Positions 8,271-16,993 of a stretch of 64,000 nt of DNA are shown piece after piece (the first letter of the stretch is position 1; each line of letters begins with the position of its first letter). The translations under genes were made by a program, and so were the position numbers. The DNA is from Aquicella siphonis. Lineage in GTDB: Bacteria; Pseudomonadota; Gammaproteobacteria; DSM-16500. The notes below the pieces were generated by a model. That model worked only from the letters and a program-made list of their open reading frames with translations, was not told the origin of the DNA and made no database searches. The stretch lies in the NCBI RefSeq assembly GCF_902459485.1, contig NZ_LR699119.1, forward strand, positions 2,232,001-2,296,000, read 5' to 3'.

Positions 8271-8366
8271 GCTATCTCCTTCCGTGAGTGTTACGGTTAA
8301 TAATTATTTAAAAGTAAGGTTCATTGAATTGGCGAATTATAGCTACACTTTTACACGAATAAAACC

Positions 8367-9317
8367 ATGGGAATGAAAAATATGCCTGAAACGAACAATA
8401 ATGAAGCCGCCTCTATCCTGGTGTCAGAAATGCTGAAAGAAAAACGAGCAGAACGCCGCTGGAAAAATATTCGCTTTTTGTTCTGGTTCGCGCTCTCAGC
8501 CTATTCCATTATCGGGATTTTCAGCTATTTCGGCAGCCCTGCCGTCCCTGTCACACCCACGGCGAATAAATATGTTGCACTGGTCCGAATGGACGGAATG
8601 ATCTCACCAGACAGTGAAATTTCTGCTGAACAAATTGTACCCATTCTGCATGACGCCTTTAAGGATAAAAACTCTAGCGGCGTTGTCATTGATATCAATT
8701 CCCCAGGCGGCACTCCCGTGCAAGCTTCAATTATCCATGACGCCATCCTGGCCTATAAGAAAAAATACCACAAGAAAGTCATTATCGTTGGCGAAGACCT
8801 TTTAACATCCGGGGCATATTTCATATCAGTCTCTGCGGACAGGATTTATGTCAACCCGAATACCATCACGGGTTCCATCGGAGTCATCATGAAAGGGTTC
8901 GGCTTTGTGGACGCAATGAAAAAAATCGGTGTTGAGCGTCGCGTATACACAGCCGGCATCGCCAAAGACCGGCTGGATCCCTTTCTGCCTCAAAACCCCG
9001 AGGACTTGAAAAAAATCCATACTGTCATGAGTGAAGTTCATCAAAATTTTGTCAAGGCAGTCGTGGATGGCCGCAAGGGCAAGCTGAAAGCAGATCCGGA
9101 AACATTGTTTAACGGGGACTTCTGGTCTGGTCAATCCGCCGTAAATCTCGGACTGGTTGACGGACTGGGCAATCTCATGGATGTCATGAATCTGGAATTC
9201 AAAACGACTGAATATAAAGAGTTTGGCGGATCTTCAAATTTCTTTCGCATGCTGGCAGGACAGCTAAACAGCGCGTTTGATTCTCTGTTTTTTGTTCGCA
9301 CATCTCTTTCCGCATAA
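8367..9317 (+). CDS. sppA: SppA/SohB-type S49 membrane peptidase
   Basis: Protein of 316 residues with one membrane helix at about 35-55 and a C-terminal S49 domain; this is the short, single-domain form. The catalytic Ser is S148 in LTSGAYF and the general-base Lys is K200 in GIAKDRLDP, matching the spacing known for Bacillus SppA. The stretches INSPGGTP and ITGSIGVI are usual for the family. Such enzymes cut cleaved signal peptides or membrane proteins on the outer face of the inner membrane. The start is uncertain: ATG codons at 8367, 8373 and 8382 are all possible. The gene is divergent from ctaC. Confidence 0.88.
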   Translation: MGMKNMPETNNNEAASILVSEMLKEKRAERRWKNIRFLFWFALSAYSIIGIFSYFGSPAVPVTPTANKYVALVRMDGMISPDSEISAEQIVPILHDAFKDKNSSGVVIDINSPGGTPVQASIIHDAILAYKKKYHKKVIIVGEDLLTSGAYFISVSADRIYVNPNTITGSIGVIMKGFGFVDAMKKIGVERRVYTAGIAKDRLDPFLPQNPEDLKKIHTVMSEVHQNFVKAVVDGRKGKLKADPETLFNGDFWSGQSAVNLGLVDGLGNLMDVMNLEFKTTEYKEFGGSSNFFRMLAGQLNSAFDSLFFVRTSLSA

Positions 9318-9332
9318 CCAGCGTGATCCATG

Positions 9333-9372
9333 TGGATTATCCGGTGTCAAAAACCAAAAACCGGATAATCCA
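9333..9372. terminator. 12-bp perfect inverted repeat downstream of sppA
   Basis: TGGATTATCCGG (9333-9344) and CCGGATAATCCA (9361-9372) form a perfect 12-bp stem with a 16-base A-rich loop, just after the sppA stop. No T run follows on either strand, so it may be a terminator of an unusual kind, an mRNA-end stabiliser or a dispersed repeat. Confidence 0.5.
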
Positions 9373-9525
9373 TCCGCGGCTGCACGCACAAACCAATCAA
9401 GAGAATTTACCTCTGCCCGGAAATCATGGCCTGAGATTGAGAAACACTCCAATACCATTCAGGAGCATGCTTATGCGGTCACCCCCTCGACCGGGATGAC
9501 CGTATTATTTGATATTTCGTGAAAA

Positions 9526-10830
9526 TTAACCCGCGCCTTTCAGATAACGCTTTTGCTTCCATCTGGAATAAGGAAACCCTGACATGCGCTCACCTTTATA
9601 ATTTTCGCCTTTATATGTTCCACGCACCACGCCGACAGGCCTGACCATAGGAACAATTGGGCACATGGAGCCCTTCGCAGACCAGACTGGTATCACCGTG
9701 CCATTTCCGCTTACAAACTGGGACATAATATTCGGTGAACCAAAGAAATAAACACTGCTGTTTTCCGTTGCGGCAGCGAAAATCTTGTTCCCGGCAGCGA
9801 TATTGATATGCGCATTTTGATGGGCACGCACAAACGCCGTGTCTGCGCACAGGTTACGAGCCAAGACACAAGACGATTTGAAAGCATCTATATAGATATT
9901 TTTCCCTACGCCAGCCAGACCAATCCGCGCCTTGTCGTGAGCATAGGCATACATTTCGGTGCTATTCAATCTATAGGCATAGACCTGGGTAAAATCTTTC
10001 GCCTTGACTTCCCGCAGGTTAACAATTCCATAAATGCCGACTTTGCCCCTGCCGTCAGCATAGATTTTAAGGTTGTTACTGTTGGCACCTATAATGTTCA
10101 CGTCTGTTCGGCCGTGATGCATGATTGATCGGACACCAACATTCCCGCTGACATTGGTCACACCCGTGCCGGCAGTTTTGATATCGAGCTCGGGCGTGTT
10201 TGCGCCAAACACACTGACACAGCCCGCACCCAGATTGACTAATGACCGCAGATTCATATTACCAGCCAGATAGACATTTCCGCTGCCCATGGAGGTAACT
10301 GTCAGATTGTCACTGCGCAGCTGAATCCCCTCAACTGTTCCCCTGCCAAGCTGGGTCAAGCTTTGCAGCCGGTTGACGCCAATCCGAACAATGACGTTAC
10401 GCATGTTGCCAGTCACCTTTCTTGCCTGGTCAACGCAAAGCGTATTGCCTCGAACCTCAATGATCGTCCCTCGAACCGCCTCATTCGGGCCGTACACATA
10501 AACGCTGTTGCTGCCATAAGTACCAAATATCTGGACCTGAAAATCCCCGTTGACCTTGATATTGCTGAAATCCGGCACCCGCACACTCATGGTGCTGACC
10601 GCCGCTGAATAGGGGTATTGACTGATTGTCACTTCCTTGGCATTGGGATCACCTGTTAAAAACCAGTGGTCAGCGCCGCGTGTCCATTTGTTCGGGTTCG
10701 TATCGACTTCTCTCATCCAGGTTTCATGGCTCATGTCGGCGTTGATCATGGGATTGCGGTTGTTATAAGAACATCCCGCCAGAGTGAGAAAAGTAAGAAT
10801 TGCCAAACCTATCGATAAATATCGTTTCAT
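9526..10830 (-). CDS. Lipoprotein with GIN-type (DUF2807-like) beta-helix domain
   Basis: About 434 residues. The chosen ATG at 10830 is preceded by AAGAGGA and gives a clear lipoprotein signal, with the lipobox LAGC at Cys20. The body consists of repeated short beta-strand units (for example VNGDFQVQIFG, LTVTSMGSGNVYLAGN, LRSLVNLGAGCVSVFGAN, LKIYADGRGKVGIYG), a pattern like the putative auto-transporter adhesin head GIN domain, which folds as a beta-helix. The C-terminus is basic and rich in Gly and Tyr. A protein attached to a membrane by its lipid and exposing a beta-helix is likely; the role is unknown. It stands apart from its upstream neighbour by about 240 bases. Confidence 0.75.
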   Translation of the reverse strand: MKRYLSIGLAILTFLTLAGCSYNNRNPMINADMSHETWMREVDTNPNKWTRGADHWFLTGDPNAKEVTISQYPYSAAVSTMSVRVPDFSNIKVNGDFQVQIFGTYGSNSVYVYGPNEAVRGTIIEVRGNTLCVDQARKVTGNMRNVIVRIGVNRLQSLTQLGRGTVEGIQLRSDNLTVTSMGSGNVYLAGNMNLRSLVNLGAGCVSVFGANTPELDIKTAGTGVTNVSGNVGVRSIMHHGRTDVNIIGANSNNLKIYADGRGKVGIYGIVNLREVKAKDFTQVYAYRLNSTEMYAYAHDKARIGLAGVGKNIYIDAFKSSCVLARNLCADTAFVRAHQNAHINIAAGNKIFAAATENSSVYFFGSPNIMSQFVSGNGTVIPVWSAKGSMCPIVPMVRPVGVVRGTYKGENYKGERMSGFPYSRWKQKRYLKGAG

Positions 10831-10942
10831 GACAGTCCTCTTGCCATTATCCATTTGAAAAATCTATCACACACGACTTAAGAGTGCTAGGGTGACAAGC
10901 CAAGAAATGCCAATTCACATTTAATTCTCTCCATTTACCCTC

Positions 10943-10970
10943 CCCTCAGCCAATCATAAGAAGCTGAGGG
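10943..10970 (-). terminator. 8-bp hairpin downstream of the TPR-methyltransferase gene
   Basis: CCCTCAGC (10943-10950) pairs with GCTGAGGG (10963-10970) around a 12-base loop, in the gap between the TPR-methyltransferase gene and the lipoprotein gene. The stem is strong, but no T run follows on the minus strand, so termination is only suggested. Confidence 0.35.
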
Positions 10971-11069
10971 ACGGCGCGCGGCCGTCGATTTCAGGCGGTC
11001 TTGTTCCATAGAGTTCGGCGGAACGCCCCGCAGGTCTCGCCCGCCGCAAGCACAGGCAGGAAGAATGCC

Positions 11070-12668
11070 TTATTCCTTTTTCAATAGATACAAGTGCCCC
11101 TGGATCGCCGCCTGGTTTTGAGTGCGCAGCGGAATAACCTTGTAATCCAGAATGGCCAGGTGATGCTGCCCGATCAGCCTGTCCAGATAAGCCTTGCTGT
11201 GGGCAAATCGCCCTGATTCCGTCATGCTGAAGCTTTCATTCAGGTTCACTTCCGCGTTGAATGCAAACAAACCGCCATTGCGCAGCACGGGGTAAACTGC
11301 GGAAAACAACTCTTCCAAATTGCCAAAATACACCAGTACATCCCCTGCGAGCACCAGATCGAATGTGTCCGCGCATTCGTCCAGAAATGAAAGAATATCC
11401 AAATGAACCAATTGGTCGTAACACTGTTTTCTGGCCGCTTCCGCCAACATCTTGTCTGACAGATCCACGCCCTTCAGCGAACGCGCCGCAGACCTGAACA
11501 ATGCGCCGCACAACCCGGTTCCGCATCCAAGATCAAGCACATCCCATTTGACCTTGGACAAATCATAATAAACCCCCACCCTGTCACGCATGAATTCAGG
11601 GACCTGATAATGCAGCGTTTGAGTAATATGCGCATCGTAGTGATCCGCATAGGAATCGAAAAGAGATTGAATATATTCAGCCGGCGAGGCAGATATCTGC
11701 CTGTCTTGCGACAAGACGCTGATAATATGGCGTATTGACGCATTCTCAGGATGCATACGCAATGCCTCGCGAAATTGCTGCAACGCCCGGTCTTTCTTTT
11801 TCAATGCCAGAAAAGCGACCGCCAGATTATTGCGAGCCTCATAAAAATCAGGGTTTTCCTGGATACAACGCGAGTAATATTCAACCGCATCCCGCATGCG
11901 GCCCAACTGCACACTGATTACACCCAGGTTATACAGGATCTGGATATCGTCCGGAATGATTTCCAGCGCTTTCAAATAATGCGTTCCGGCTTTTTGCAGC
12001 CATCCCAGCTTTAAAAAACAAGTTGCCAGATTCGACTGTGTTTCAAAATGATAAGGGTATTCCTGTTCAATAAGTAGAAATTGATCGGCAGCAGCCTGGT
12101 ATTCATTTTGCTTCATTAGCAAACACGCCAGCTGAAACCGCCCCCCGGCATGCGCAGGCGAGATTTCCAGCAAGGCCCGATAAGCACTCAAGGCTTCATC
12201 GTAGCGTCCGGCTTTTCCCAGCGCGAGTCCAAGATTATAGTAAGCATCCACGAAATCCGTCTGCAGATCAATTGCGGTTTTGAAAGCATCGATCGCGTCA
12301 TTCCACTTTCCCAGCGCGAAATAAACCGTACCTAAATTATTAAAACCAGCGGCGAATCGAGGATATAACCTGATTAAATCATGCAGGACCCTGATGGCAT
12401 GATCATATTCGCCCTTGGCCTTGCAGATATTGGCCAGATGCAGATAAAGCGCACGGTCAGCGGGATCTATGGCCAGCGCTTTTTCCAGGTAACGCTGCGC
12501 ATCATCCCATTCACCCTGCTCAGCACACACCAGCGCATACAAATGCAAAACAGACGCGTCATGCGGATGATCCTCCAGCCATGAGAAATAGCCGGCCTTT
12601 GCCTCATCTAGACGGCCTGCCTTGTGCAATTCTTGTATTTCCGCAAGTGTCAGTTTTGCTTTTTTCAT
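11070..12668 (-). CDS. TPR-repeat protein with C-terminal SAM-dependent methyltransferase domain
   Basis: Protein of 532 residues. Residues about 1-320 contain eight to nine tetratricopeptide repeats (for example AGFNNLGTVYFALGKWNDAIDAF and DAYYNLGLALGKAGRYDEAL); the rest is a Rossmann-type methyltransferase with the SAM-binding motif LDLGCGTGLCGALF and a later DLVLAGDVLVYFG. This fusion is known as an uncharacterised class of TPR methyltransferases. The TPR part probably binds a partner protein which is then methylated, but the substrate is unknown. A ribosome site GGTGGATAAAG precedes the ATG. It is probably transcribed alone. Confidence 0.85.
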   Translation of the reverse strand: MKKAKLTLAEIQELHKAGRLDEAKAGYFSWLEDHPHDASVLHLYALVCAEQGEWDDAQRYLEKALAIDPADRALYLHLANICKAKGEYDHAIRVLHDLIRLYPRFAAGFNNLGTVYFALGKWNDAIDAFKTAIDLQTDFVDAYYNLGLALGKAGRYDEALSAYRALLEISPAHAGGRFQLACLLMKQNEYQAAADQFLLIEQEYPYHFETQSNLATCFLKLGWLQKAGTHYLKALEIIPDDIQILYNLGVISVQLGRMRDAVEYYSRCIQENPDFYEARNNLAVAFLALKKKDRALQQFREALRMHPENASIRHIISVLSQDRQISASPAEYIQSLFDSYADHYDAHITQTLHYQVPEFMRDRVGVYYDLSKVKWDVLDLGCGTGLCGALFRSAARSLKGVDLSDKMLAEAARKQCYDQLVHLDILSFLDECADTFDLVLAGDVLVYFGNLEELFSAVYPVLRNGGLFAFNAEVNLNESFSMTESGRFAHSKAYLDRLIGQHHLAILDYKVIPLRTQNQAAIQGHLYLLKKE

Positions 12669-12823
12669 AATCTTTATCCACCTGATATCCAGGCCCCGCG
12701 AAAAGGGGAACCGACCCGCGATTTTACGATGAATTCAGAACAGGCAGGCATATTGATTATTCTTGCAGCCGCGCTTTGTTTCAGGCTGCCGCAAGGTCTT
12801 ACGCAGCAGTCCGTCTTTCCGGT

Positions 12824-13360
12824 TTAATCGCACTCCCGTTTCACGAATTCCAGCGACCCATTGACCACCTTGCCTTGCACAAGCGAGTCTCCGGTCACCT
12901 GGACCACCCCCGCCTTGCCGTCAAACAATACTGAGCCCGTGATGACCGAGCTGCATTGGACTTGCAGGTAGGGATTCTTCTGAGTCGATGTCACCGTCAT
13001 CAAGCCGTTCACTTTTGTATGACTTAAAATCACGCTGTCTGATTCCACCGCGACGCCTTTTTGAAATTCGACATGATCAGCGTTCAGCGAACCGGTAATA
13101 TTCACTGAACCCGAAATCTGCGAATCTCTAAGATCAACCGAACCTTCTATCAAAAGCGCCCTGGCAGAAATATTTTCTGCCTGCAAGGCGCCGGTGACCT
13201 TGATGTCGCCTGTAACAGTTGTCTGTTTCAAAACAGTAGGACCATAACACACCACGGAGGGAATGGTTTCCTTTCCATAATTACAAACACCAAACCCTGT
13301 ATAAGCCTGGGCTGAAGACGCGACTAACAGCAACCCCGCGCACAGCAGTAATTCTCTCAT
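12824..13360 (-). CDS. Secreted beta-repeat protein of unknown function
   Basis: Protein of 178 residues with a signal peptide cleaved near SAQA-YTG. The mature part repeats short strand units of the type VTGDIKVTGAL, IEGSVDLRDS, ISGSVNITGSL and VTGDSLVQGKV, resembling bactofilin-like polymer-forming or other right-handed beta-helix proteins, but it is exported, unlike bactofilins. Four Cys in the mature chain could form disulfides. It is coupled to the upstream membrane protein by a 4-base overlap and has its own AGGAGA site, so the two are probably made together. Function unknown. Confidence 0.65.
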   Translation of the reverse strand: MRELLLCAGLLLVASSAQAYTGFGVCNYGKETIPSVVCYGPTVLKQTTVTGDIKVTGALQAENISARALLIEGSVDLRDSQISGSVNITGSLNADHVEFQKGVAVESDSVILSHTKVNGLMTVTSTQKNPYLQVQCSSVITGSVLFDGKAGVVQVTGDSLVQGKVVNGSLEFVKRECD

Positions 13361-14454
13361 GATATCGTCTCCTGCTTCACTACATGCCTCATGACTACAG
13401 CCAGTTGCGCAATTAACAATGCTGTTAGTATGTATTGTCCATAATTTGCAATAAATGAAATCATGAATACAGTAGTATATCCTTTATTATAACAAGAAAG
13501 CCCAAATCCGTAGAACACACCAAAAGCAAAGAGCCGCGGCCATTGCGTAACATGATAAACACAAAGACCTTTCCAGAACCCTTTCCTGCGCAGCCGGATA
13601 AGCAAACGGCTAAACTCAAGCCCTTCAACAATCAGGAGAAACACCAGGGCACACCACCACAGACCGACGATGCTCCACTCTGGGTACGCCAGCGAAGACA
13701 CCATTGCGAGACCGGTTATGCTCAATGCGCCGTGAATCAGTGAATTTACATTTGGCCAGCCCGCCGCGAGATGGCGAGCATGCGCGGCCAGGCTATGCCA
13801 AACCAGGGAGACCAGCCCGGCAAAAAAGAAAACGAATCCGCAGCCGATTATAAGCTGATACGCCCAGGCAGAAACGTCATCCCGAAATAATTCAGTCATT
13901 AATAACACCATTGCCTGGGTGCTTACTGCCGCCAAAAATATCATTCCGTCCGTATGCAAATGAAACCGCTTTCGCAGGCATAAAAACAGCCATCGCATAA
14001 AGATAATCAGATAAATTCCATACCAGACCGCGGATAAAAGACTGAGAAATACTATAAAGCCATGCAATGTCTGTTCAACCCTGTCAAACATCAGCGCCAT
14101 CAGTATCGTGCCCGCCACCCAATATCCTGTGGAGAGCCGGTCAGCCTGATGCGCCACCAGTTTCTCCCCGCTTAGAAATATCTGCAGCAAACTAACCGAT
14201 ATATAAATCCAGATAATGAACAATTCCAGCGCCGCCAGCATCAGAACAGGCTGAGAAAGCCGAAACGAGGGCAGGCAGACTAATGCATATGTGTTGAGGG
14301 CCAGCACGGCGCTTCCGGTGGCGATACTGAAGCGGATGCGGTGAAAATAGCGCACATAGATAAAATGAGAAAGAAACAGCAAGAGAATGAAGGCAATGAC
14401 AATAAATAAAGATCCCGCGAAAAACTTACTTTCCAGGTCAGCCGGCAGCATCAT
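13357..14454 (-). CDS. Polytopic membrane protein of unknown function (about ten helices)
   Basis: Protein of 365 residues with about ten hydrophobic segments and short loops; no transporter signature or catalytic motif is recognised. The start has GAGG five bases upstream. Its stop overlaps the start of the secreted beta-repeat protein at 12824-13360 by four bases, so a shared role at the envelope is likely, for example export or anchoring of that protein. The even spread of aromatic residues in the helices and the lack of conserved charged pairs argue against a simple ion-coupled carrier, though this is weak evidence. Confidence 0.65.
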   Translation of the reverse strand: MMLPADLESKFFAGSLFIVIAFILLLFLSHFIYVRYFHRIRFSIATGSAVLALNTYALVCLPSFRLSQPVLMLAALELFIIWIYISVSLLQIFLSGEKLVAHQADRLSTGYWVAGTILMALMFDRVEQTLHGFIVFLSLLSAVWYGIYLIIFMRWLFLCLRKRFHLHTDGMIFLAAVSTQAMVLLMTELFRDDVSAWAYQLIIGCGFVFFFAGLVSLVWHSLAAHARHLAAGWPNVNSLIHGALSITGLAMVSSLAYPEWSIVGLWWCALVFLLIVEGLEFSRLLIRLRRKGFWKGLCVYHVTQWPRLFAFGVFYGFGLSCYNKGYTTVFMISFIANYGQYILTALLIAQLAVVMRHVVKQETIS

Positions 14455-14543
14455 GACACCTCGTTATTACTTTAATTTAGCTCGTCTTGGCGGCGAAATG
14501 CAAAAAATTGTTATAGAATTCACGCGCCATGGCGCCGCATTAT

Positions 14544-15638
14544 TCATTTTTCAACGCGCGGCATGATCCGATCCGGCGCCGGCAACGCCATCGCCAGCTG
14601 CAGCAATAGTTCGCGCAAATCTCTTACATCACGCACCAGGGAAGCTGCGGCCAAATGACCGGGAGAAATTTCCAGCAATTCAAGATTGAAGGCTGCCGAA
14701 CGCTGCAGTGCCTTTTCCAGATCAGCCACATCCCCCGAAAAATCCGCAGAGGATACGGCTATTTTGTGGTGAAGAAAATACGCGATCAAGACATCGATTA
14801 ATTCATCATTTTTCCGCATGACTTCCCTGACGGATTCCGAAAAACTGGAAACAAGACCCCCGTCCACGCCGCGGCGAACTATAAACTCCAGGGAAAACAA
14901 CACCTCTGTAATTCTTTCCAGCTGGATCAGAAAAAAACGGAACCCGGATCTCAACCCGCGATTAAATCCCACTTCATAAACCCACTCGGGATAAATTCCA
15001 TGGCTGATCTGCAAAGCGCGCTCAACGTCCAGCTTTTGCCTGGCAAGCTGGGCTTCATCACTATCCGCGTCCAACAGACAGTGTGTCAATGCCCGCGCAT
15101 AAGCCTTGATAGAACACAAAATCGGCACTATTCCCTCGCCGAACTCCCTATCCAGCTTCGCAGGAAGCACCAAGACCACAGACCAAATCCCAATAATCGC
15201 ACCTATCAATGCATCAACAGCCCGGTTCTGGACATTCTCATCCGGTCTTCCCGGAGACAAAACGGCAATCATCAATACGAATGAAAAAAGCAGGATGACA
15301 TAAAGATTTTTATTGCTCATGGGTCGATTGAGGTAAACCCAGTATCCGCTGCCCGCAAGCAGCAATGCCATGACAAAATACACGATCAGAGGCTGATGCA
15401 CGTAAGCCGTCAGGGCGGCGGCAAACAGTATGGCGACCTCCAGGATAGTCAAAAAAATATACCCCTGTCGCACAGGCGTGCCCATCGTCGCCTGGGATAC
15501 CAGCAAAGCAGACAATACCACCCAATATTCACCGCTAAAAGAAAAATACCGGTTCACAACCCATGCGAGAAATACCGAAAATCCCACGCTTAACGCATGA
15601 CGAAAAGGGTATGATCTTACTTTCAGGTTCACCGTCAT
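14544..15638 (-). CDS. FUSC-family membrane protein (YccS/aromatic-acid-efflux type)
   Basis: About 364 residues from the ATG at 15638; the longer frame to 15851 would overlap the upstream gene and adds a non-family N-terminus. Five or six hydrophobic segments occupy residues about 10-165 (FSGEYWVVLSALLVSQATMG; AGSGYWVYLN; ILLFSFVLMIAVL), followed by a cytoplasmic helical domain. The pattern HALSVGFSVFLAWV followed by EYWVVLSALLV is typical of the fusaric-acid-resistance (FUSC) family, which includes YccS and aromatic acid exporters such as AaeB. It lies 52 bases after a second, diverged FUSC gene; the two may form a hetero-oligomeric exporter. Confidence 0.78.
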   Translation of the reverse strand: MTVNLKVRSYPFRHALSVGFSVFLAWVVNRYFSFSGEYWVVLSALLVSQATMGTPVRQGYIFLTILEVAILFAAALTAYVHQPLIVYFVMALLLAGSGYWVYLNRPMSNKNLYVILLFSFVLMIAVLSPGRPDENVQNRAVDALIGAIIGIWSVVLVLPAKLDREFGEGIVPILCSIKAYARALTHCLLDADSDEAQLARQKLDVERALQISHGIYPEWVYEVGFNRGLRSGFRFFLIQLERITEVLFSLEFIVRRGVDGGLVSSFSESVREVMRKNDELIDVLIAYFLHHKIAVSSADFSGDVADLEKALQRSAAFNLELLEISPGHLAAASLVRDVRDLRELLLQLAMALPAPDRIMPRVEK

Positions 15639-15690
15639 GTGGGTCTCATCCGCCGTATTACCGCATATACATGGCAACTTCCTCTGTTTA

Positions 15691-16746
15691 TCATGAGTAA
15701 TGCTCGGTCGAGGGCCATTTAATGGAAAATAAAACTTCCATTGTTTTTCCAAAAGCTTGCAGACTATCCATGAAAAAAAGAAAAGGCAGCGGCTCCCGTG
15801 ACGCCACCTGCAAGACATTATAATAGTTGCTTTCCAGACGGCCGATGCCACGGCTCAGCATGTCCATGCCGGGATAATATTTTTTATTGGCAAAGTGCGC
15901 CGCCACGCCCGCGATGGATTTTTCGATTTCCTGGCTGATTTCACTCAACTCACGGGAGCAGAGTGACAACGTGGTAAAATCTGACACGCGCCGTCGTAAC
16001 TGTGAATAATCCAGCATGTTGTCATAAAGCAAATCCAGCGTTTGCAGAATATTCTGGTAAATAATGACGGCGCCCTGACTGGATCGGCTTTCCACAAGGC
16101 CGGTGATGTCACGTAAACGATTGATGGATTGCATGTAGCGGTTTTTAGCATTATGTATGCGCCGCTCATACAGATAAATATTGTCTGAATATTCCGCATC
16201 CAGAAAGCAGGAAAAAATTTCCCTGTTCAACCGCTCCAGACTGCGCAGCGTGATGATGACATAAGATCGTAACTCGTCGCGAATGAAATAAGGATAAAAA
16301 ATAATTTGAAAAACCAGCGCGACTGCCATGCCCGCGCTAATGAAAAACAGCCGCGCTGCGTTATCGGCAAATGACGCTGGCATTGCCGAAGCCAGGACGG
16401 CGAACAAATTAACAATAAATGCCTGAAGAAAATACTCGGCATGCTGCTGGCTGATGTAAACACAGACTGCCGTAACAATCAGAATATAAAGGCCGGGCAA
16501 GAGCGGCAAATCACGGATACATCCCGCACCAAAAACCACGAAAGCTGCCGCCAGTCCAGTGATGATAATATTAATCAGACGCTGCCTGAACGAATCCCCC
16601 TGCGTCACCAGGCTGCACAACAAAACCGCCCAAACCAGCCAGTAACCTTCCTGGTGACAAAATAACCGCCAAAGCACGCAAGCCGCAAAAGCAACCAGCA
16701 CAAGGTATATGAACCGTCTGATTGTTGATGTGAATATCGAATCCAT
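15691..16746 (-). CDS. FUSC-family membrane protein, second of a pair
   Basis: About 351 residues from the ATG at 16746; a GTG at 16803 would add 19 residues and cannot be excluded. Residues about 10-160 hold five or six hydrophobic segments, with EGYWLVWAVLLCSLVTQG matching the first repeat of FUSC proteins; the remainder is a soluble, helix-rich domain with coiled-coil character around the segment LERLNREIFSCFLDAEY. Same family and size as the gene downstream at 14544-15638, so the pair arose by duplication or is an old two-gene unit. The substrate is unknown. The pair is bounded by an inverted 14-bp repeat. Confidence 0.75.
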   Translation of the reverse strand: MDSIFTSTIRRFIYLVLVAFAACVLWRLFCHQEGYWLVWAVLLCSLVTQGDSFRQRLINIIITGLAAAFVVFGAGCIRDLPLLPGLYILIVTAVCVYISQQHAEYFLQAFIVNLFAVLASAMPASFADNAARLFFISAGMAVALVFQIIFYPYFIRDELRSYVIITLRSLERLNREIFSCFLDAEYSDNIYLYERRIHNAKNRYMQSINRLRDITGLVESRSSQGAVIIYQNILQTLDLLYDNMLDYSQLRRRVSDFTTLSLCSRELSEISQEIEKSIAGVAAHFANKKYYPGMDMLSRGIGRLESNYYNVLQVASREPLPFLFFMDSLQAFGKTMEVLFSIKWPSTEHYS

Positions 16747-16923
16747 ATCTATGCCAGGACATTCCTTGTATAGAAAGAACACCTCTCCTGCGTCCTGCGA
16801 CACATGAGAACGTTTTCACATGCATCCAGGAACCCGTTTTAAAACTTCGTCTCGCAGACTGGTTTGGCCGCCAAGACGAGTCCGGATTCAGAACTGAATT
16901 CCAGCATATCATTAAATGAAAAA

Positions 16924-16964
16924 GCCGTCGTCAGGAACTCATGCCAAAGGTTCTTGACGACGGC
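16924..16964 (-). terminator. Rho-independent terminator of the petABC operon
   Basis: GCCGTCGTCAGGAAC (16924-16938) and GTTCTTGACGACGGC (16950-16964) form a 15-bp stem with one G-T pair and an 11-base loop; on the minus strand it is followed by TTTTTC. It stands 30 bases beyond the petC stop. Confidence 0.9.
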
Positions 16965-16993
16965 GGAAATCTACAGGCAATCAGGGCTGAAAC

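Larger units (their letters stand above)
14481..16880. repeat. 14-bp inverted repeat pair flanking the two FUSC genes
   Basis: CTCGTCTTGGCGGC occurs at 14481-14494 and its reverse complement at 16867-16880. The copies lie just outside the two FUSC-type genes, in the short gaps at either end. An exact 14-base match over such a short distance is unlikely by chance; they may be members of a dispersed repeat or the scars of an inserted unit. The span given covers both copies and the DNA between. Confidence 0.45.

Noticed and set aside
15639-15851. 71-residue N-terminal extension of the FUSC gene at 14544
   Set aside because: It would overlap the other FUSC gene by 160 bases and does not look like the family start; the ATG at 15638 fits better.
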